NCBI GenBank assembly: GCA_963573305.1
Contig: OY754331.1
Span: 16,340,868-16,404,867, forward strand
Direction of reading: 5' to 3'
Source of the DNA: Pyrrhosoma nymphula
Lineage: Eukaryota; Arthropoda; Insecta; Odonata; Coenagrionidae
Length of the DNA stretch: 64,000 nucleotides
The translations under genes and the position numbers were made by a program. The notes beneath the pieces were generated by a model. It did not search any database, was not told where the DNA came from, and saw only the letters and a program-made list of their open reading frames with translations. Positions 48,078 to 60,429 of the stretch are shown here, piece by piece; within the stretch, counting starts at the first letter, position 1; every line of letters begins with the position of its first letter.

Positions 48078-48242
48078 AATAAAATAAACTTTTACAAACT
48101 ACATAAAAATCAAAACTCACGACCCGGGTTTTATCATCAGGTCCTGATGATGACGCTTAGGCGCCTAAACCCAGAATTAGGCGCCGAAACCCAGGTCGTG
48201 AGTTCTGATTCTTATTTGGTTAGTAAAAGTTTATTTTATTAA
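48078..48242 (+). repeat. Palindromic repeat with hammerhead-like core, copy 5 (best 3' side)
   Basis: Outer arms AATAAAATAAACTTTTAC (left) and GTAAAAGTTTATTTTATT (right) are perfectly inverted. At 48144-48197 the plus strand reads CTGATGA, T, GACGCTTAGGCGCC, a partial internal duplication, then GAAACCCAGGTC. The last part folds as A-U, C-G, C-G around a CA loop and ends GTC, exactly the hammerhead stem III and cleavage triplet. The left arm is the inverse copy with its middle deleted. Confidence 0.65.
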
Positions 48243-49524
48243 AAATTTAAAATGGAATACCACAAAGTTACCATAGAAAGTATTTTATTGTAACGCGTCA
48301 AATACCGCGAGCCATGAAATGACAGTTGAAGGACACCTTTCACATTTTACAGTCAATTTTGACCAATATTAATTTACGATATTACGCCTCCACACATTAC
48401 ATTTATTACAATCGCATTTTTTAGAGCCGTATTCTCAAGAAAAAAATTTCATGGCATCAGGCAGCACTAAAAATACCAGAAAATAGCATCATGCTTCCCA
48501 ATGATCCAATAACATACTCGACAAATATGTTTTCATGGAAGGAATGAGATATTTTCTTTGAAGTATATTATTCGTCTACATTTGTCGGAGAAAAATCATG
48601 TTTAAGTTTCCTTAATGAAGGCATCAAATGTAATAATGGTCTGAAAATGAAAGTGGTAAATATTAATTCAAAGACTCATCATGAGGTATGAGTGAAATAC
48701 TATATATTTTTTAATAAGATATTAAAATTCAAAAGTCTACAATTTTTTGACATTAACAATACTGTAGAGCCTTCATTAATTGAAAGCTGTCAATTGACCA
48801 GAGGGGTACTTAATGAGGTTCCGCCGCGACTTGTTGAGTCAAAACAACTAATGAATTCCAACTTTTTGTTTAATATGTTTTTAATGTCCTGCTTATGCTG
48901 ATGACAGGTGTTAGCTTTTATGAACCAAAATTAGGGTATAAAATATGCAGATTATTCTACGAATATATTTATAATGTTCACATTTTCACAGCCATAGTTA
49001 CCATGACTGCAGAGCAATTCCTATGGAACTACCTCATTTTGACTTCAATGATTCCAATTATTAGCAAATGACTCAAAAAATAAGTTGTTATTATGCAATT
49101 ATTTTATTTTTAGTCAATTTTTTGGCAGTCTTAAAAACAGGTTTTGTTTTGCGAAAATGACATTTATATAAGATAGAAAAATACTATTTTCCCGTGTTTT
49201 TCCCATTCTCGCATTTAACACGGTGTAAATTCAAGTAAGGTTTGCGAGAAAAATAGCATCGAAAGGTGACATTTTGCTGTTAACATCAGATAGAGGACAC
49301 GGTTTTCTATAAGTACTCATAATATGAATTAAATGACATTCATGTCACTGTACGGTGGGACCACCTTAAAGGTAGTGAAGAGTGTTTCAAAGGCACAAAA
49401 TGAGGTAAGTGCTACGTGAGGTATTCTTTGGCAATAAAAAATCATGAGTAAGAAAATTTAAAAAAACTCCGATGCATAGTAATAATTACAAAGTCAGAGC
49501 TCTCCGAAAATAATCAATTGACTT
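48243..49524. other. AT-rich non-coding stretch
   Basis: No gene or repeat recognised. Confidence 0.5.
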
Positions 49525-50054
49525 TGAGCGTTACTTCTACTGTCGGCGCAGAAACTATGCAACCCTGAGTTTGACTTAATTTCTCTAAAACGGCTTGGCC
49601 GATTTTTATGAAGTTGACATCAACATTTAGCTTGTTTTGATCCACGTTAAGTTAATACAAGAAAACTTTTTTTTAATTATAATAAGGGTTTGTTTCTTAT
49701 GAGAAAAGAAAAAAAGTCCCTTTTTTGGTCCGCGAGAAGCAATGTCCAACTTTCGGGGATTACTACGCAAATACCGGTAATTCGATGGCAATCAAACTTA
49801 AACATCTTATTGCTCAAACTTTTCTTAGTGCCTTTGTTAATTTTCAAAGCTTGAACTTAATTTTTTTAGATGTTGTCTTTAAATTTGCAATAAGGTGTTT
49901 AAGTCTGAATGCCATCGAATCAACGGTATTTGCGTATTAATCCACGAAAGTTGCACATTGTTTCTCGTGGGCCACAAAATGGGCTATTTTTTTCCTTTTC
50001 TCATAAGAAACATCTCTTATTACAATTTTTAAAAAGTTTTCTTGTAAGTGCAAA

Positions 50055-50612
50055 TATTACCACTTGAAAATCTGTTGCCATGTATTTTAGTTATAGACAA
50101 TTATTTCACAAACAAATATAAAAAATTGAAACAGAATGCACACATGATGGGGAAAAGGAATGTGCACTATCATGAAGACCCAAAGTATCTAAATGAATGT
50201 GGCTGAAACGGAATGATAGTGACTATGCCTAAAACGTTTAACCAATTACCAAAGGACATGCATGGTTTGAAAAAGTATACAGAAGTTAAAAAAAAAACTG
50301 AAGAAGCATTTGTTGGAAATGTGATATCAAAGATAATTGGGAGACTGATTGTATTTCCTTGTACATCATTCTAATGGACTCAGTAATTTAGTAATTTTAT
50401 CGAGTAAAAAAGAGCACCTTCTGATGAGCCCGACAGGGCTCAGAAGGACTCGTAAGGTAGTACAATAATTTGAAATACATGTGATTGTGAGTAGTTTTTG
50501 TCATTTAATGTAAAATTTTGTGTTTTAGTTAAAAAAAATTTTGAATTGTTTCCGATGTCAATGAATCGTAATTTATTTTGTAATTTTAATAATAAATTTA
50601 ATATTTAATGCA
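50055..50612 (+). pseudogene. LINE 3' end nested in the foldback arm
   Basis: A frame near 50226 reads MPKTFNQLPKDMHGLKKYTEVKK, like the LLNKLPMSMHDIN end of the LINE at 3672-4610. Its 3' UTR carries the same bulged hairpin and ends in an AT-rich tail (AATAATAAATTTAATATTT then A-rich). The coding part before it is missing or unrecognisable. Confidence 0.7.
50417..50447 (+). ncRNA. LINE 3' UTR hairpin 3 (GAT bulge)
   Basis: Outer stem CCTTCT/AGAAGG, 5' bulge GAT, inner stem GAGCCC/GGGCTC, loop GACA. Compared with the hairpins at 4301 and 4431 the outer stem has a compensatory G-C to T-A change and the inner stem also differs on both strands, while the bulge is kept. Confidence 0.65.
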
Positions 50613-50752
50613 AAAAAGGTATTTTGACGTGGATTAAAGCAAGCTAAATGTTGATGTAAATTTCATGAAAATCGGCCAAGCCGTTTTATAAATATTAAGT
50701 CTCAAACTCGAGTTCGCACATTTTCTCCGCCGACAGTACTAGTGTTAAAACC

Positions 50753-51333
50753 GGTTGGATGGAGTGTGAGGGGCCTTGGTGTGGGGGGGGGGGAAGGGTG
50801 TGATGGAGAATGGCTTGTCAGGAGTGTTGCAGCCACGGAGAGTATTGCTTCGGACGGAGATTAAGAGAGGGGTGGGCGATGGAGAGCGTTGATCACACGG
50901 ATTCCGAGAAGATCGTAAGTTTTGCGAGGCATGGCTTGTCTTCGCAATCTTTTTTCCACGGAAAAATTCCTGGAATCAGAGCTTTGTTAAAGGGAGCGAG
51001 CTGTGCAGAGAGCTGATATGCGCTGCACGGAAGTGCGCATTCAACTGTGATTCATGACGCCGTTCTAGACGGTTTATGAAAGTTATTTCAGCAGTTCATT
51101 ATGCGACTATTATAAAATCACCACCGATGCAGTACTTGCGCCTAGGAAACGGTCATCATCGTTTGAGTCAAGTCAGTAATTTAAAAAAATACTAACTTTT
51201 CTTATGAACAATAAAAAAGCCATTCATTTTCATGGAAATATATCACACAGTCCTCTAACATGAATACCATTCTTCAACTTAGCGTGGTGAATTCGAGTCT
51301 TAATATAATTACTGTAATGCGAAATGACGTATA
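50753..51333. other. Non-coding stretch
   Basis: A poly-G run near 50785 and a 68-codon ORF without a domain; no gene recognised. Confidence 0.45.
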
Positions 51334-52068
51334 CAGTGCCGGATTACCAATAAGGCAAAGTAGGCAGTTGCCTATGGACCCCGAGTCAATTGTTTTTTAT
51401 GATTGTGTTTCCCCTTTCTTTTCTTGCGACTTGTGCATTAACCTAGGGTTTATTAAGTTAAAGGGGTGACTGAGGAGAAACTCCTAGACTTAAAAAAATC
51501 TTTCTGTAGTTGACCTGATTAACCCTTGAAAGTCTCCCAGAAGCGGGGGCCTCTTTAAGGGCTTCGTCAGGAGAGATATTGACTCTTACAATAGATAATT
51601 AATTCTCTTAACCTGGGTAACTCCTAGAAGTGCAATATAGAATGCTGTAGATGACCTGAGAGACCCTGGGAGGGCGACTGTTATTCGGGCCTTAACCTTA
51701 TCATAGTAAGTTCATTAGTAATTTTTCCCAAACTTTCAATTCATATTTTGGGAATAATTCTGTTTGAATTTTCTAGTACCTTTTCATTAAATATTATTTC
51801 ATCTTTCAACGGAAATGCGTAGGGTACGCTATCTATCGTCTATCTAGGCCTTTTCATAATGTAAGCATTGATGTCGCATTTTCGCAATGCGTTGTCTTAC
51901 TGCATATGCTAATATATGGGTACATTATACCCTTTTGTTTATATGTTCTTACATAAGCACTTATAGTGGATGGATGTAAACTGAAACTTAAGGAGAAAAC
52001 ATGGGAAACAAGAAAGGTATGTTGGTTGTACTGCCTACATGCCCCCAAGTGTGTTAATCCAGCACTGG
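51334..52068. mobile_element. 735-bp hAT-like non-autonomous element
   Basis: It begins CAGTGCCGGATTA and ends TAATCCAGCACTG (12 of 13 inverted). The next bases also match a common hAT theme on both sides: GGCAAAGTAGGCAGTTGCC at left and CTGCCTACATGCCCCC at right. Flanks gacgtata and gacgcatg agree at 6 of 8 positions, suggesting an old 8-bp duplication. No transposase is encoded. Confidence 0.75.
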
Positions 52069-54413
52069 ACGCATGCTGTCAAAGCACCCTGAAAGCAAAT
52101 ATTAACTTTATGATAAAAATTTTGATCAGTGTTTGAATATAAAGTTTCTGGCCGTGCGAACCTCTTTGCAACGATCAGAAATCACATCAGAGTCGAGAAT
52201 GATATATTTCTCCAAATATAAGTATCTAGAAGAATTTGTTCGTATTTCTCGCTTCGAGTACCATAAAAAAAAGAAGTTATAATTGAAGATAAAGCATTCA
52301 GAGCATAAACAACGTGCCGAAACGCTTTATTACCGAGCAAACTTTCAAATTTGTTCAGTGAATTTTGAAGTATTTATCAAGCAGCGCAATTCTCGCTCTG
52401 CGTTTCGCTATCGAAAAATATGGCATTATGAGAACACATTTCAACGAGTCTGTTTAAATTTTGAAAAAAATAATAAAAAACTGAGAAACCAATCAAGAAT
52501 CTTCGCTCAAGTATTATATACATCTCTAAAATACACTCATCTCATTTGTGGCAGCAACGTCACTAAATGTTTTCCTATAAAAAAAAACCTCGAATTATTC
52601 ACGAGTTAACCACCCGGTTAACAGATTATTTTAATCAGACTGGTTCTTCAAGGAAAAACTTCTCTCTATTACTCACTCTTTTCCGTCTTGTTGTCCCATT
52701 TTTACATTTTTATGCTAAATTTCTCTTTTTATCATAATATTTCAATTCGCAACAAGTTTTCAATGAAACATTTAATTTTTAATTATTTAGTGAAAAATTC
52801 AGCGCTGACTCTTCATAAATATATGGAAAACAAATCAAATTGTCGTCTGTTCAACAACACTGGAGCATCACTACCTTAATGGAATACCCTTGAGGTAAAT
52901 TTTACTCATCGGAAACTGTGAACCACTGACGTCAGCCAGTATACTTTTTATGTCAGTTCACCTATTGAATGGTTTCACATTTTTTTGCACCTCCATATTG
53001 GCGATCGATGTCACGTCCCTGAGTTTACTTTAAATGCGAGAACGACAGGATTGTATACGAGTAACGTGAGAAACGCTCCTTCTGGTTTCCAAATTCGATA
53101 GTGGCGCCCTCCAAATGAGTGGCAGAAGAGGACGGCCTTTATGTCCATCCAAATGCCATGTTTACCTTACAGCAAGTTGAATGCGTCAGCTTTTCTCACC
53201 GGGTTAGGTTCAAAAAAAAATTTTAATGTTTTTTAATGTTATTTTTTTTCTGCCGTGCTTCAGTTTTTCGTCGATGGGGTGGATCCCATGACTGACCCAT
53301 GTTTTCCTCACCCCGTTCTTCCTCCCATTCTTTCCCAACGACTATTATCCTAGGGCTAGAATATTGTCTAGATGGTGTAATGATGTAGATAAAATATTTT
53401 TTGGGCATGATGCCATTAGTGTGCCATCTAAATATTTGCCATGTTTATAGTGATAAACTGGAGCAACAAAATATTTTTTTTCAACAACAAGGGGGGTGTT
53501 TTGAGATATTCAATGATATTGAAATTGATAATTCTTATAAACAGACCATTTTCAATATCAATTTAAAGCTATAATCTTTGCCTTTTCAATGATATAAGTT
53601 TTATTGCTGAATCTGGATTAGAACCAGAATTATATTTATTTATGTCGAGACAGACGTGGTCAAATTTCACACATTTTCCAATTTTGCCGACCTTTAACTT
53701 TCCTCACAATTGTTATATACCTCTAAAAATTGGTAGTTTTCCATCTATTCCCAGGATCATTGAATCATTAAATTTGAAATAAATCGGAAAGGGTCAGGTT
53801 GAGTAGTGTGTGGAATTCACATGGATTTATCCAGCCGCAATATCTCTTTGTTATTGGCGATGGACTATGTATAGAAGCAGTAACGGCGTGTGACTAAAAA
53901 TAGTCGCGACTATGGTTGAAAATGGTGGACTTTACTGGGATATAGCCTTTGCTTACATGGATGCAGAATCATTCACAACAATCGCAGTCAAAAGTAGTAG
54001 AAATATGAAAATAAATATTTCTGGGTTGAATCTATAAATAACTATATTAAACAAGAGCCCCACATTTACGACAAATGTGTTTGTATTTAAATGTCCGTTT
54101 CATATTTCTCCGTACACATTATTAAGGAGATCTTGCACGAGACACAATATTGCAAATCTCATGTATGTACGGATTTGCATTGAAAATTGCGTCGTGTCAA
54201 GTGGTGAATTATTGCTAGAATGCATGCGCAAATGCCCACGCGACTGATGGGAAAATATCCCCTGCTCTAATTCCGTTCCCGCAATTTTTGTGCATCAAAT
54301 TGCGCAATTAAATTTCCCGTGTAAAACGGCCTTTAGAGACCGAAATACGCTGTAATTCCATTGCATTATTTGTTTAAAAATGACTTATAATTTATGAAAA
54401 TATGTCAATTACC
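52069..54413. other. AT-rich non-coding stretch
   Basis: A 108-codon lysine-rich ORF at 52283-52609 and a 61-codon minus-strand ORF at 53223-53408 have no recognisable domain. The upper part may belong to the 3' non-coding region of the hAT element. Confidence 0.45.
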
Positions 54414-56641
54414 TTAAATGGTTTTGTTCAGGGATGATGTTTTTGGCAAGACTGCCGCCGAATGTCTATACAAGAAATCCATCCTTCTCTCCTTTTTGGC
54501 CGCAAATTTGCCGATCACTTTTTCGTTGAAGTCTTCCATCTGATTGATCATCTCCTCTCCGATGGACAACATTGCAAGTGCAGACAACCTCTCTCTCTTC
54601 TCATCCATAGTACTTCTTAGGAATGTCTTTCTTATTTTCAAGGCAAAAAAACATTTTTCCGCTTCAGAGGTTGTCATTGGAATTGTGGCAACTGACTTCA
54701 ATAGTTTTATCACTTCACCAAAAGATTCATTTAAATTGTTTTCAATTAAGAAACCTGAAAGGTCAGTCACATTTGTCACCTCCTTGAAATCGTTCCTAGA
54801 ATAGATAATCTGCAGCTCCGTTCTATTTTTTTTTATCCAAACAAGGATAGGAATATGAAACATCTATGAGATTATTTTCCGGAAATGACTTTATGAATGA
54901 GGGAAATTTTTTATGCTTGAATAAATTCGAAGCTAGAAAATGGTTTGAAAATTAAAATCTTTCCTTCGCGTGGTTTATGATGATGTCACACACTTCTTTG
55001 GCAGTTGCATTCCTTGACACATGTATTTCATCACATCTTCTTTTGTCTCTCCCCTCGGAAGACCCATCTTCTTCAATAGCGATGGTGCCCACATCATCTC
55101 TGATTTTTAATATTTCATTTTCGAAGGACAATGTAGCCCTTTGAATTGACAACGGAGCAGCTGCTCACTTATGTAATTGATTATTTAAAATATCAACATG
55201 TGGCATTATTCTGTAAAAGAATTCTAACCAGAAGCTGAAAGTGGACTGTTGTATTTTAAAGCGTAGTCCTTGTGCTTGGTTGATAGTTGCGCTTTGTCTG
55301 CTCGTCTCTTTGATTTGCTCCAGACATTGAATTATAGAGTCCTTGTGTTCATACACTGTGACAATAGTTCTGGAATTCCACCTAGTTGAAATGCCATGTG
55401 AAACTCTTTTTCCTACTGCCTGATCAAGGATGGAAACCCTTAGGGGTGAGTGAGCGAAAAACACCGGTATCTCTCGAACATTAGCAAAACACACACGCAC
55501 TTCCTTGTTTTGACTGGCTACTTGGGCCATAATTAAATTAAATTCATGGGCATAGCAATGAACAAAATAAGCATAAGGATACTCGTGTCTGATAATCGTT
55601 TGCACTCCTGAGTTCCGGCCGCTCATGACATTAGCACCATCATAACTTAGGGAAATAACTTTTTCTTTATTTTCCTGAACGACCCTTTCTTTAAGAACAC
55701 CCATAATTCAATTTGCCGAAGAAGGGGCATCGTGTCCGGATGGGTTCATGAAACTCTAAAACCTCTCAACTGGTCTTACTTCGTGTAATGTGTACCGAAG
55801 TACAACGACTAGTTGAAATTTTGAAGATACATCCGTTGTCTCATCAGCCATACTTGACAAAAAGACAGCAGCAGTTATTTCAGCCGATATTTTCTCACGG
55901 CACACATTCAGCATGCAGTCCAGCAAATCATTCTAAATATCTTTTAAAAAATAATGAATCCTGAATATCCTTAAAAAACAGTTGCGTTGCTAAGATGCTC
56001 CCGAACAAAGTTGTCTAATGTGGATGTGAAATTAATCAAGCCTCTGAATATTCCCGGATTTTTTGATTGAGTACTTTCGTCATGGCTCCGTAGAGCCAAT
56101 TCAAACTCTCCATCAAATTTTACACAGTCAAAAATTATTTTTGACAATACATACCGATTTTTTCTCACAGCATCACTGTGTCTCTCAATTTCCCTTCTGA
56201 ATTCACTATTCATTTGTTCTCGGATTACTGTTTAACCCAAAACAGAAAGATCTAAACTGGCAATCTTGTGTCCAATAGATTCCTCATGCTTTTTATTTTT
56301 TTAGATAAATGCCCTAAATCGAACACACCTATTTTTGTCCACGTCTCGTCCTCATCTTTAGCAAAAATCAAGCAAGGGAAACAGTATAACCTATTGGTAG
56401 AGTCACAGCCACAAATCCAACTGTTTCTCTCATATATCTGAGGCTTAAACACTCAACAGTATTGCCAACTCCTGCTATAATGATTCTGAGATAAGTTCAG
56501 CAAAGGAACAGGCCTTCGTTCTTCCTTTATTGCAATTTTCTCTTCAACAGAGAGAGAGAGAGAGGAAAAATTAGCCCCTCTCAGAAAATGGACACTATTC
56601 ATCGTGTAGAGTGAGAAAAACTTTTCACAAACACGTAACAC
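54414..56641 (-). pseudogene. Decayed hAT transposase (TTF-type finger, DUF4371, dimerisation domain)
   Basis: Minus-strand pieces in order. 56252-56452: a TTF/ZMYM-type zinc-finger-like CGCDSTNRLYCFPCLIF and W-TKIGVFDLGHLSKKIK. 55971-56213: the start of DUF4371 (REIERHSDAVRKNRYVLSKI). 55750-55900: a SSMADETTD-type acidic patch. 55165-55704: SYDGANVMSGRNSGVQ, FVHCYAHEFNLIMAQ and STRWNSR. 54952-55152: linker. 54414-54863: the hAT C-terminal dimerisation region (IPMTTSEAEKCFFALK.IKTFLRSTM-like, LSALAMLSI, FNEKVIGKFAAKKERRMDFLY). Stops and frameshifts separate the pieces, so it is not functional. A CAGTGGCGGCGGTTCC terminus at 57240-57255 may be its 5' end; the other end was not found. Confidence 0.9.
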
Positions 56642-57255
56642 AGTAGGTATACGTACTGACCACGTAGCACGCAGTCATAACTCAGGAAACTAAATATGTT
56701 GTCTGGATGCGAACTACAAATCCTGAACAATATTAAACCATATTACGGCTTATAAATAGCTGTAGACGCTGTGCACATTGTATCACTGCACTATAATGAA
56801 CAGGGTCCTAACTCCAAGTAGTTAGTATTTCCCTGTCAGATGGCGGGAGAGCTTCCTGGCATCTAGAGGCCCTCAGGGTCTCTACGTTCATCAGCGCCTA
56901 CAGCCGGTCTAATTAGGAATTCTTTCCTCCGAATGAAGCCATTCTCGTTGGACATCGGCGATCTTCGCCCGTCGCTGCATCGTAGACCTGCGAGCGGCCC
57001 ATGCTTAAAAGCCATATATGCTCCTCTAACCTCTCTTCACCCACAAACGCTTCAGAAAACGTGGTTCTCTTCGGGAAGTGAACTGAAGCTAGTTGGGACC
57101 AAAAGCGGCGGCAATCTCGCCGCAGCGGAGGAAAAGTTAGGCCCAGCGATTAGTGTCAGGGCTATTTGAGTAATGATATGAACATTGGTATATAGAAAAA
57201 TATTGCAGTGGCTTTCATATGGGGTTCAGTGAACCCATAGGAACCGCCGCCACTG
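56642..57255 (-). mobile_element. Probable 5' non-coding part of the hAT element
   Basis: Lies upstream of the transposase remnant and ends at a hAT-type terminus (CAGTGGCGG read on the minus strand from 57255). 56930-57170 is CG-rich and gives a 78-codon ORF without a domain. Confidence 0.45.
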
Positions 57256-59834
57256 CATAAAAGGGTCCTAAAAATTGCAGTTTTTATGTGATATTTTTCA
57301 ATTAAATGCTTAATTTTCCACCCGGTTAAGACCGGTGTTATCAAAAGTGCTTTTAAATATCCTCTATCTCGCACTTATTTTTAAAATTAATGTGCTACAT
57401 AATTCATCCAATGCTTGATTATATGCTTGTTATGAAAAATATGTAAGTCACTGCTCTTTCTTTTTTTCCGGTTCAAGATTCCACAAACCAACGTTGTTAT
57501 GTTAACCGCTTTCATCAGTAATTTCCTTTTTCCTGGACTTCGGTGCGCAGGAAGACCTTATTATATGATAAAACCCTAAAGAAGGGAGAAATTAAATAAC
57601 GATATAATGTCTCGAATTGGAATTTGTTATTTGAAAGGTCTCTCTACTTCAACCAAATATCATATTTACATTAATCCTTACGGCCAATTTTTGTGTCTTT
57701 ATAAGAATGTTATTATATTTTCTTAAAATCTATCAGGTTTCTGGTTTATATTCAGTGACATGACTATAGTCATTTCTGCTCTGTATCATGATTGTTAAAA
57801 CTGTGTTAAGTGCTCTTATCTTTTTCTGAGATTAATCTGCTAAAAGATACTGTAATAACTTACTGACATGCTGTGCATTCTTTCGTATGTTAACCATGTT
57901 TTTATACTCGTACAAATGCAAGTCGCTGTGGTTATTACGGTCAAATATCAGTGGGTGCGTTTAAAAAAATAAGCAATACTCATAAATTACTGCCAGGGGT
58001 AATGTTCCAACAATTATTAATTTAAAGGGCTTGTGATTGATCATTAATGATTGGTCTTCTATGATTTCGTAACATAACTCTTTAAACGCTTTCTCTAGGT
58101 TTAGCGATTAAAGTAAACATGATATTGATCCGTCAAACTTTGCCATTCAAAATCTACCTGACAATTCTAACTGCATAGAACCCTTCTAGTTGGTGCGCAG
58201 GAAATAATCACAACAGTGAAAGACAAATTTTCATTTCATTGAACCAAAAAGTAGTCGATTGAGGAAATTGTTTGAGGAAAAGTTCTTTGTACAAATAAAA
58301 AACTCCAAAAAATAAATTACTCCCTCAAATAATTTTCTAAACATGTTTCAGTTTATATCCAGTAACTCTCGGGAAATTTATTATGAATAATAAATTTTTC
58401 AGGATATTAACTGGAGGAAATAAAATCCATGTTGGAACTAGAGCTTAAAATTGATGGAAAATTGGTCAATGAGCATTCAAATTGAACGATGAAAGAAATC
58501 AAATCTATGAACGAACGAACGAGCAGATTTGATTTACCAAAATCTTTCTACGCTGCACAGAATGTGATGCAATTAGATATCCGTTGTCCAAGCGTAAGTC
58601 TATTGAGTTCCTTTTTCCTGTAACCTGTTACAATTCATAGCGTCATTAAAGTAGTGAATGCGTTTCACACATGAGAAGCCCCAGTAATGAACGGTATCAA
58701 TGACTACATTTCAAATTATATTCATTTAATTTTAGCTCCAATATTCGTATATGTCTGCATCGTAGACTTAATGATTGGTAAATGTGAATTCTCATAAATA
58801 GTATATCAGCACTTTGAAAAAAGAACATGACCTTGAAATACGCATAGAGTGCTCGAGCAATTACATGTTTTTCAATGCTGCTTAAAGTCACGTTAGTATC
58901 TACTCATAAAATCAATGCTAAAAAATATTCTGTGATATGCCCTTCAAAATGCTTTCATTTTCTGTGATGGCTCAAGAATGTATTAAATAATTATGAAACC
59001 GACGTCTTTTTGGTATCAATTCAAGTAAAGGGTAATTTTTGTTGGTGTATAGAAGCTCTTGACTTGAAACGGTGGTGTAATTCAACGCATGTGCTGGAAG
59101 TGAAGTGTGTTACAAAGATATGTGCTGATTTTCACCTCCAATCAATATCTTGTTCCAACCCGTATAATGGTCATAATTCTCAGGTTTATTCTATTGCTGA
59201 TTATGTGTTGATGAGATTCTGATCACATTAATTCTAAGTTACACATTGGATAACAAACATGAAAGGATATCCCTGTGTCACTCAACTAAACTAAACATCC
59301 TTAACAATCTCAACATTCTCTCCACCAATCCCCGGGCAAAATATTAGTGCAAGATGCTTAGTTTTTAATTTATTGATTAAACCTCGTAATTTCTGTTACA
59401 GCATAAAGAGAAATTGGTAACGATTTGAGCGCTAATTCGTAAAATTGTTTTTAAGGCACATAACTTACGGCACACTTAGCCGTTAATTTATGAGACCAAG
59501 GTATTGCAGATCTGCACGTGGCATAATCTCTTTCAGAATTCTAAGACAGATTCTTTTTTCTCTGTGAAATGTTCGCACTAACGTACAAACTTCGGGTGAT
59601 TCTGTAAAGAACATACCACGAGCAGTCTTCGGTAACCCCTTCTTCGTGGAAGTGATGTTTTGTAATGAGGAAATACGCTGAAAATGAAATAATTCCCAAC
59701 ATTTCTTTACTCCAGTTTGCTGATGGCCTCTACTAAAAAATGTCTTCGTCCATTTTCAATTACAAAGGTTTATTGTTTTCCACACATACATATATAATGG
59801 TAGGGTATAAAGTATCGTTACTATTTGATTGTCA
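57256..59834. other. AT-rich non-coding stretch
   Basis: Only short ORFs with no domain; no repeat recognised by eye. Confidence 0.5.
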
Positions 59835-60000
59835 GAACCTCGTAAAAAGTTGCAGGGGACCCAGGGAAAGGAACTGGCCCCCTTACCCTTTGAATGAGTG
59901 AATTTCTCAATCCAATGGCTTAGTCCGGGGGGAGCTCTCTTCTTTCACCCATCAAAAACCAACCTTCGGGTTGAAAAACACTGAGTGAGTGACAGTATCG
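59835..60000 (-). repeat. Second copy of the 36430-36605 repeat
   Basis: On the minus strand it shares CAACCCGAAGGTT, TTTTTGATGGGTG, GAGCTCCCCCCGG, CCATTGGATTGAGAAATTC and GGGCCAGTTCCTTTCCCTGGG with the plus-strand copy. The ORF tail seen at 36605-36820 is not preserved here. Confidence 0.7.
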
Positions 60001-60087
60001 TTATTTAAAAATTATATTCATCAATTCTACGAAGTCCATAAAATCATTAGTCAACCATAACATTCTAATTTTCTTTAGTTTTTCCAT

Positions 60088-60420
60088 GGAGGGTTGCGTT
60101 TGAACCGCTCGTGACTATTTCGATCGCGTAACTAAGGAGTCACGTGGTACAACAACGAAGGGTTCGAAATTTTGGTGTACTTCAAAACATTCGTAAAAAT
60201 CTCACGCTGACTTCCTGATTGGGTTTTTTTTCACTGGGATATCGTCCGTGGATTCGAATATATCGATTAGAGTCGCAATAAGGAATATATCAGACGCTCA
60301 ATTTATATCCATCCGAATGTTTTTAAACACGCCATAATCGCATACCGTTCGTTATTATACCACGTGACTCCTTAGTTACGCGATCGGAATTATCTCGAGC
60401 GGTTCCAACTAATCCCTCCA
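60088..60420. mobile_element. MITE with ~75-bp inverted arms
   Basis: Both ends read GGAGGG followed by a GAACCGCTCG block, then ATCGCGTAACTAAGGAGTCACGTGGTA; the latter is perfectly inverted at 60346-60390. The centre (60164-60345) has a weaker inner inverted pair around CAAAACATTCG. No target duplication is clear. Confidence 0.8.
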
Positions 60421-60429
60421 GAAGTCCTT

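Larger units (their letters stand above)
49525..50752. mobile_element. Long-armed foldback element interrupted by a LINE
   Basis: Outer arms 49525-49675 and about 50615-50750 are inverted (TACTGTCGGCG, AAAACGGCTTGGCCGATTTT, ACATCAACATTTAGCTTG). Inner arms 49665-49815 and 49895-50050 are also inverted (TTCTTATGAGAAAAG, GAGAA(G/A)CAATGT, ACGCAAATACCG, TTCGATGGCA). The two pairs are contiguous on the left but separated by about 560 bp on the right, where the LINE at 50055-50612 sits. The arms together are near 300 bp with a spacer of about 80 bp. No transposase ORF is seen. Confidence 0.8.
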
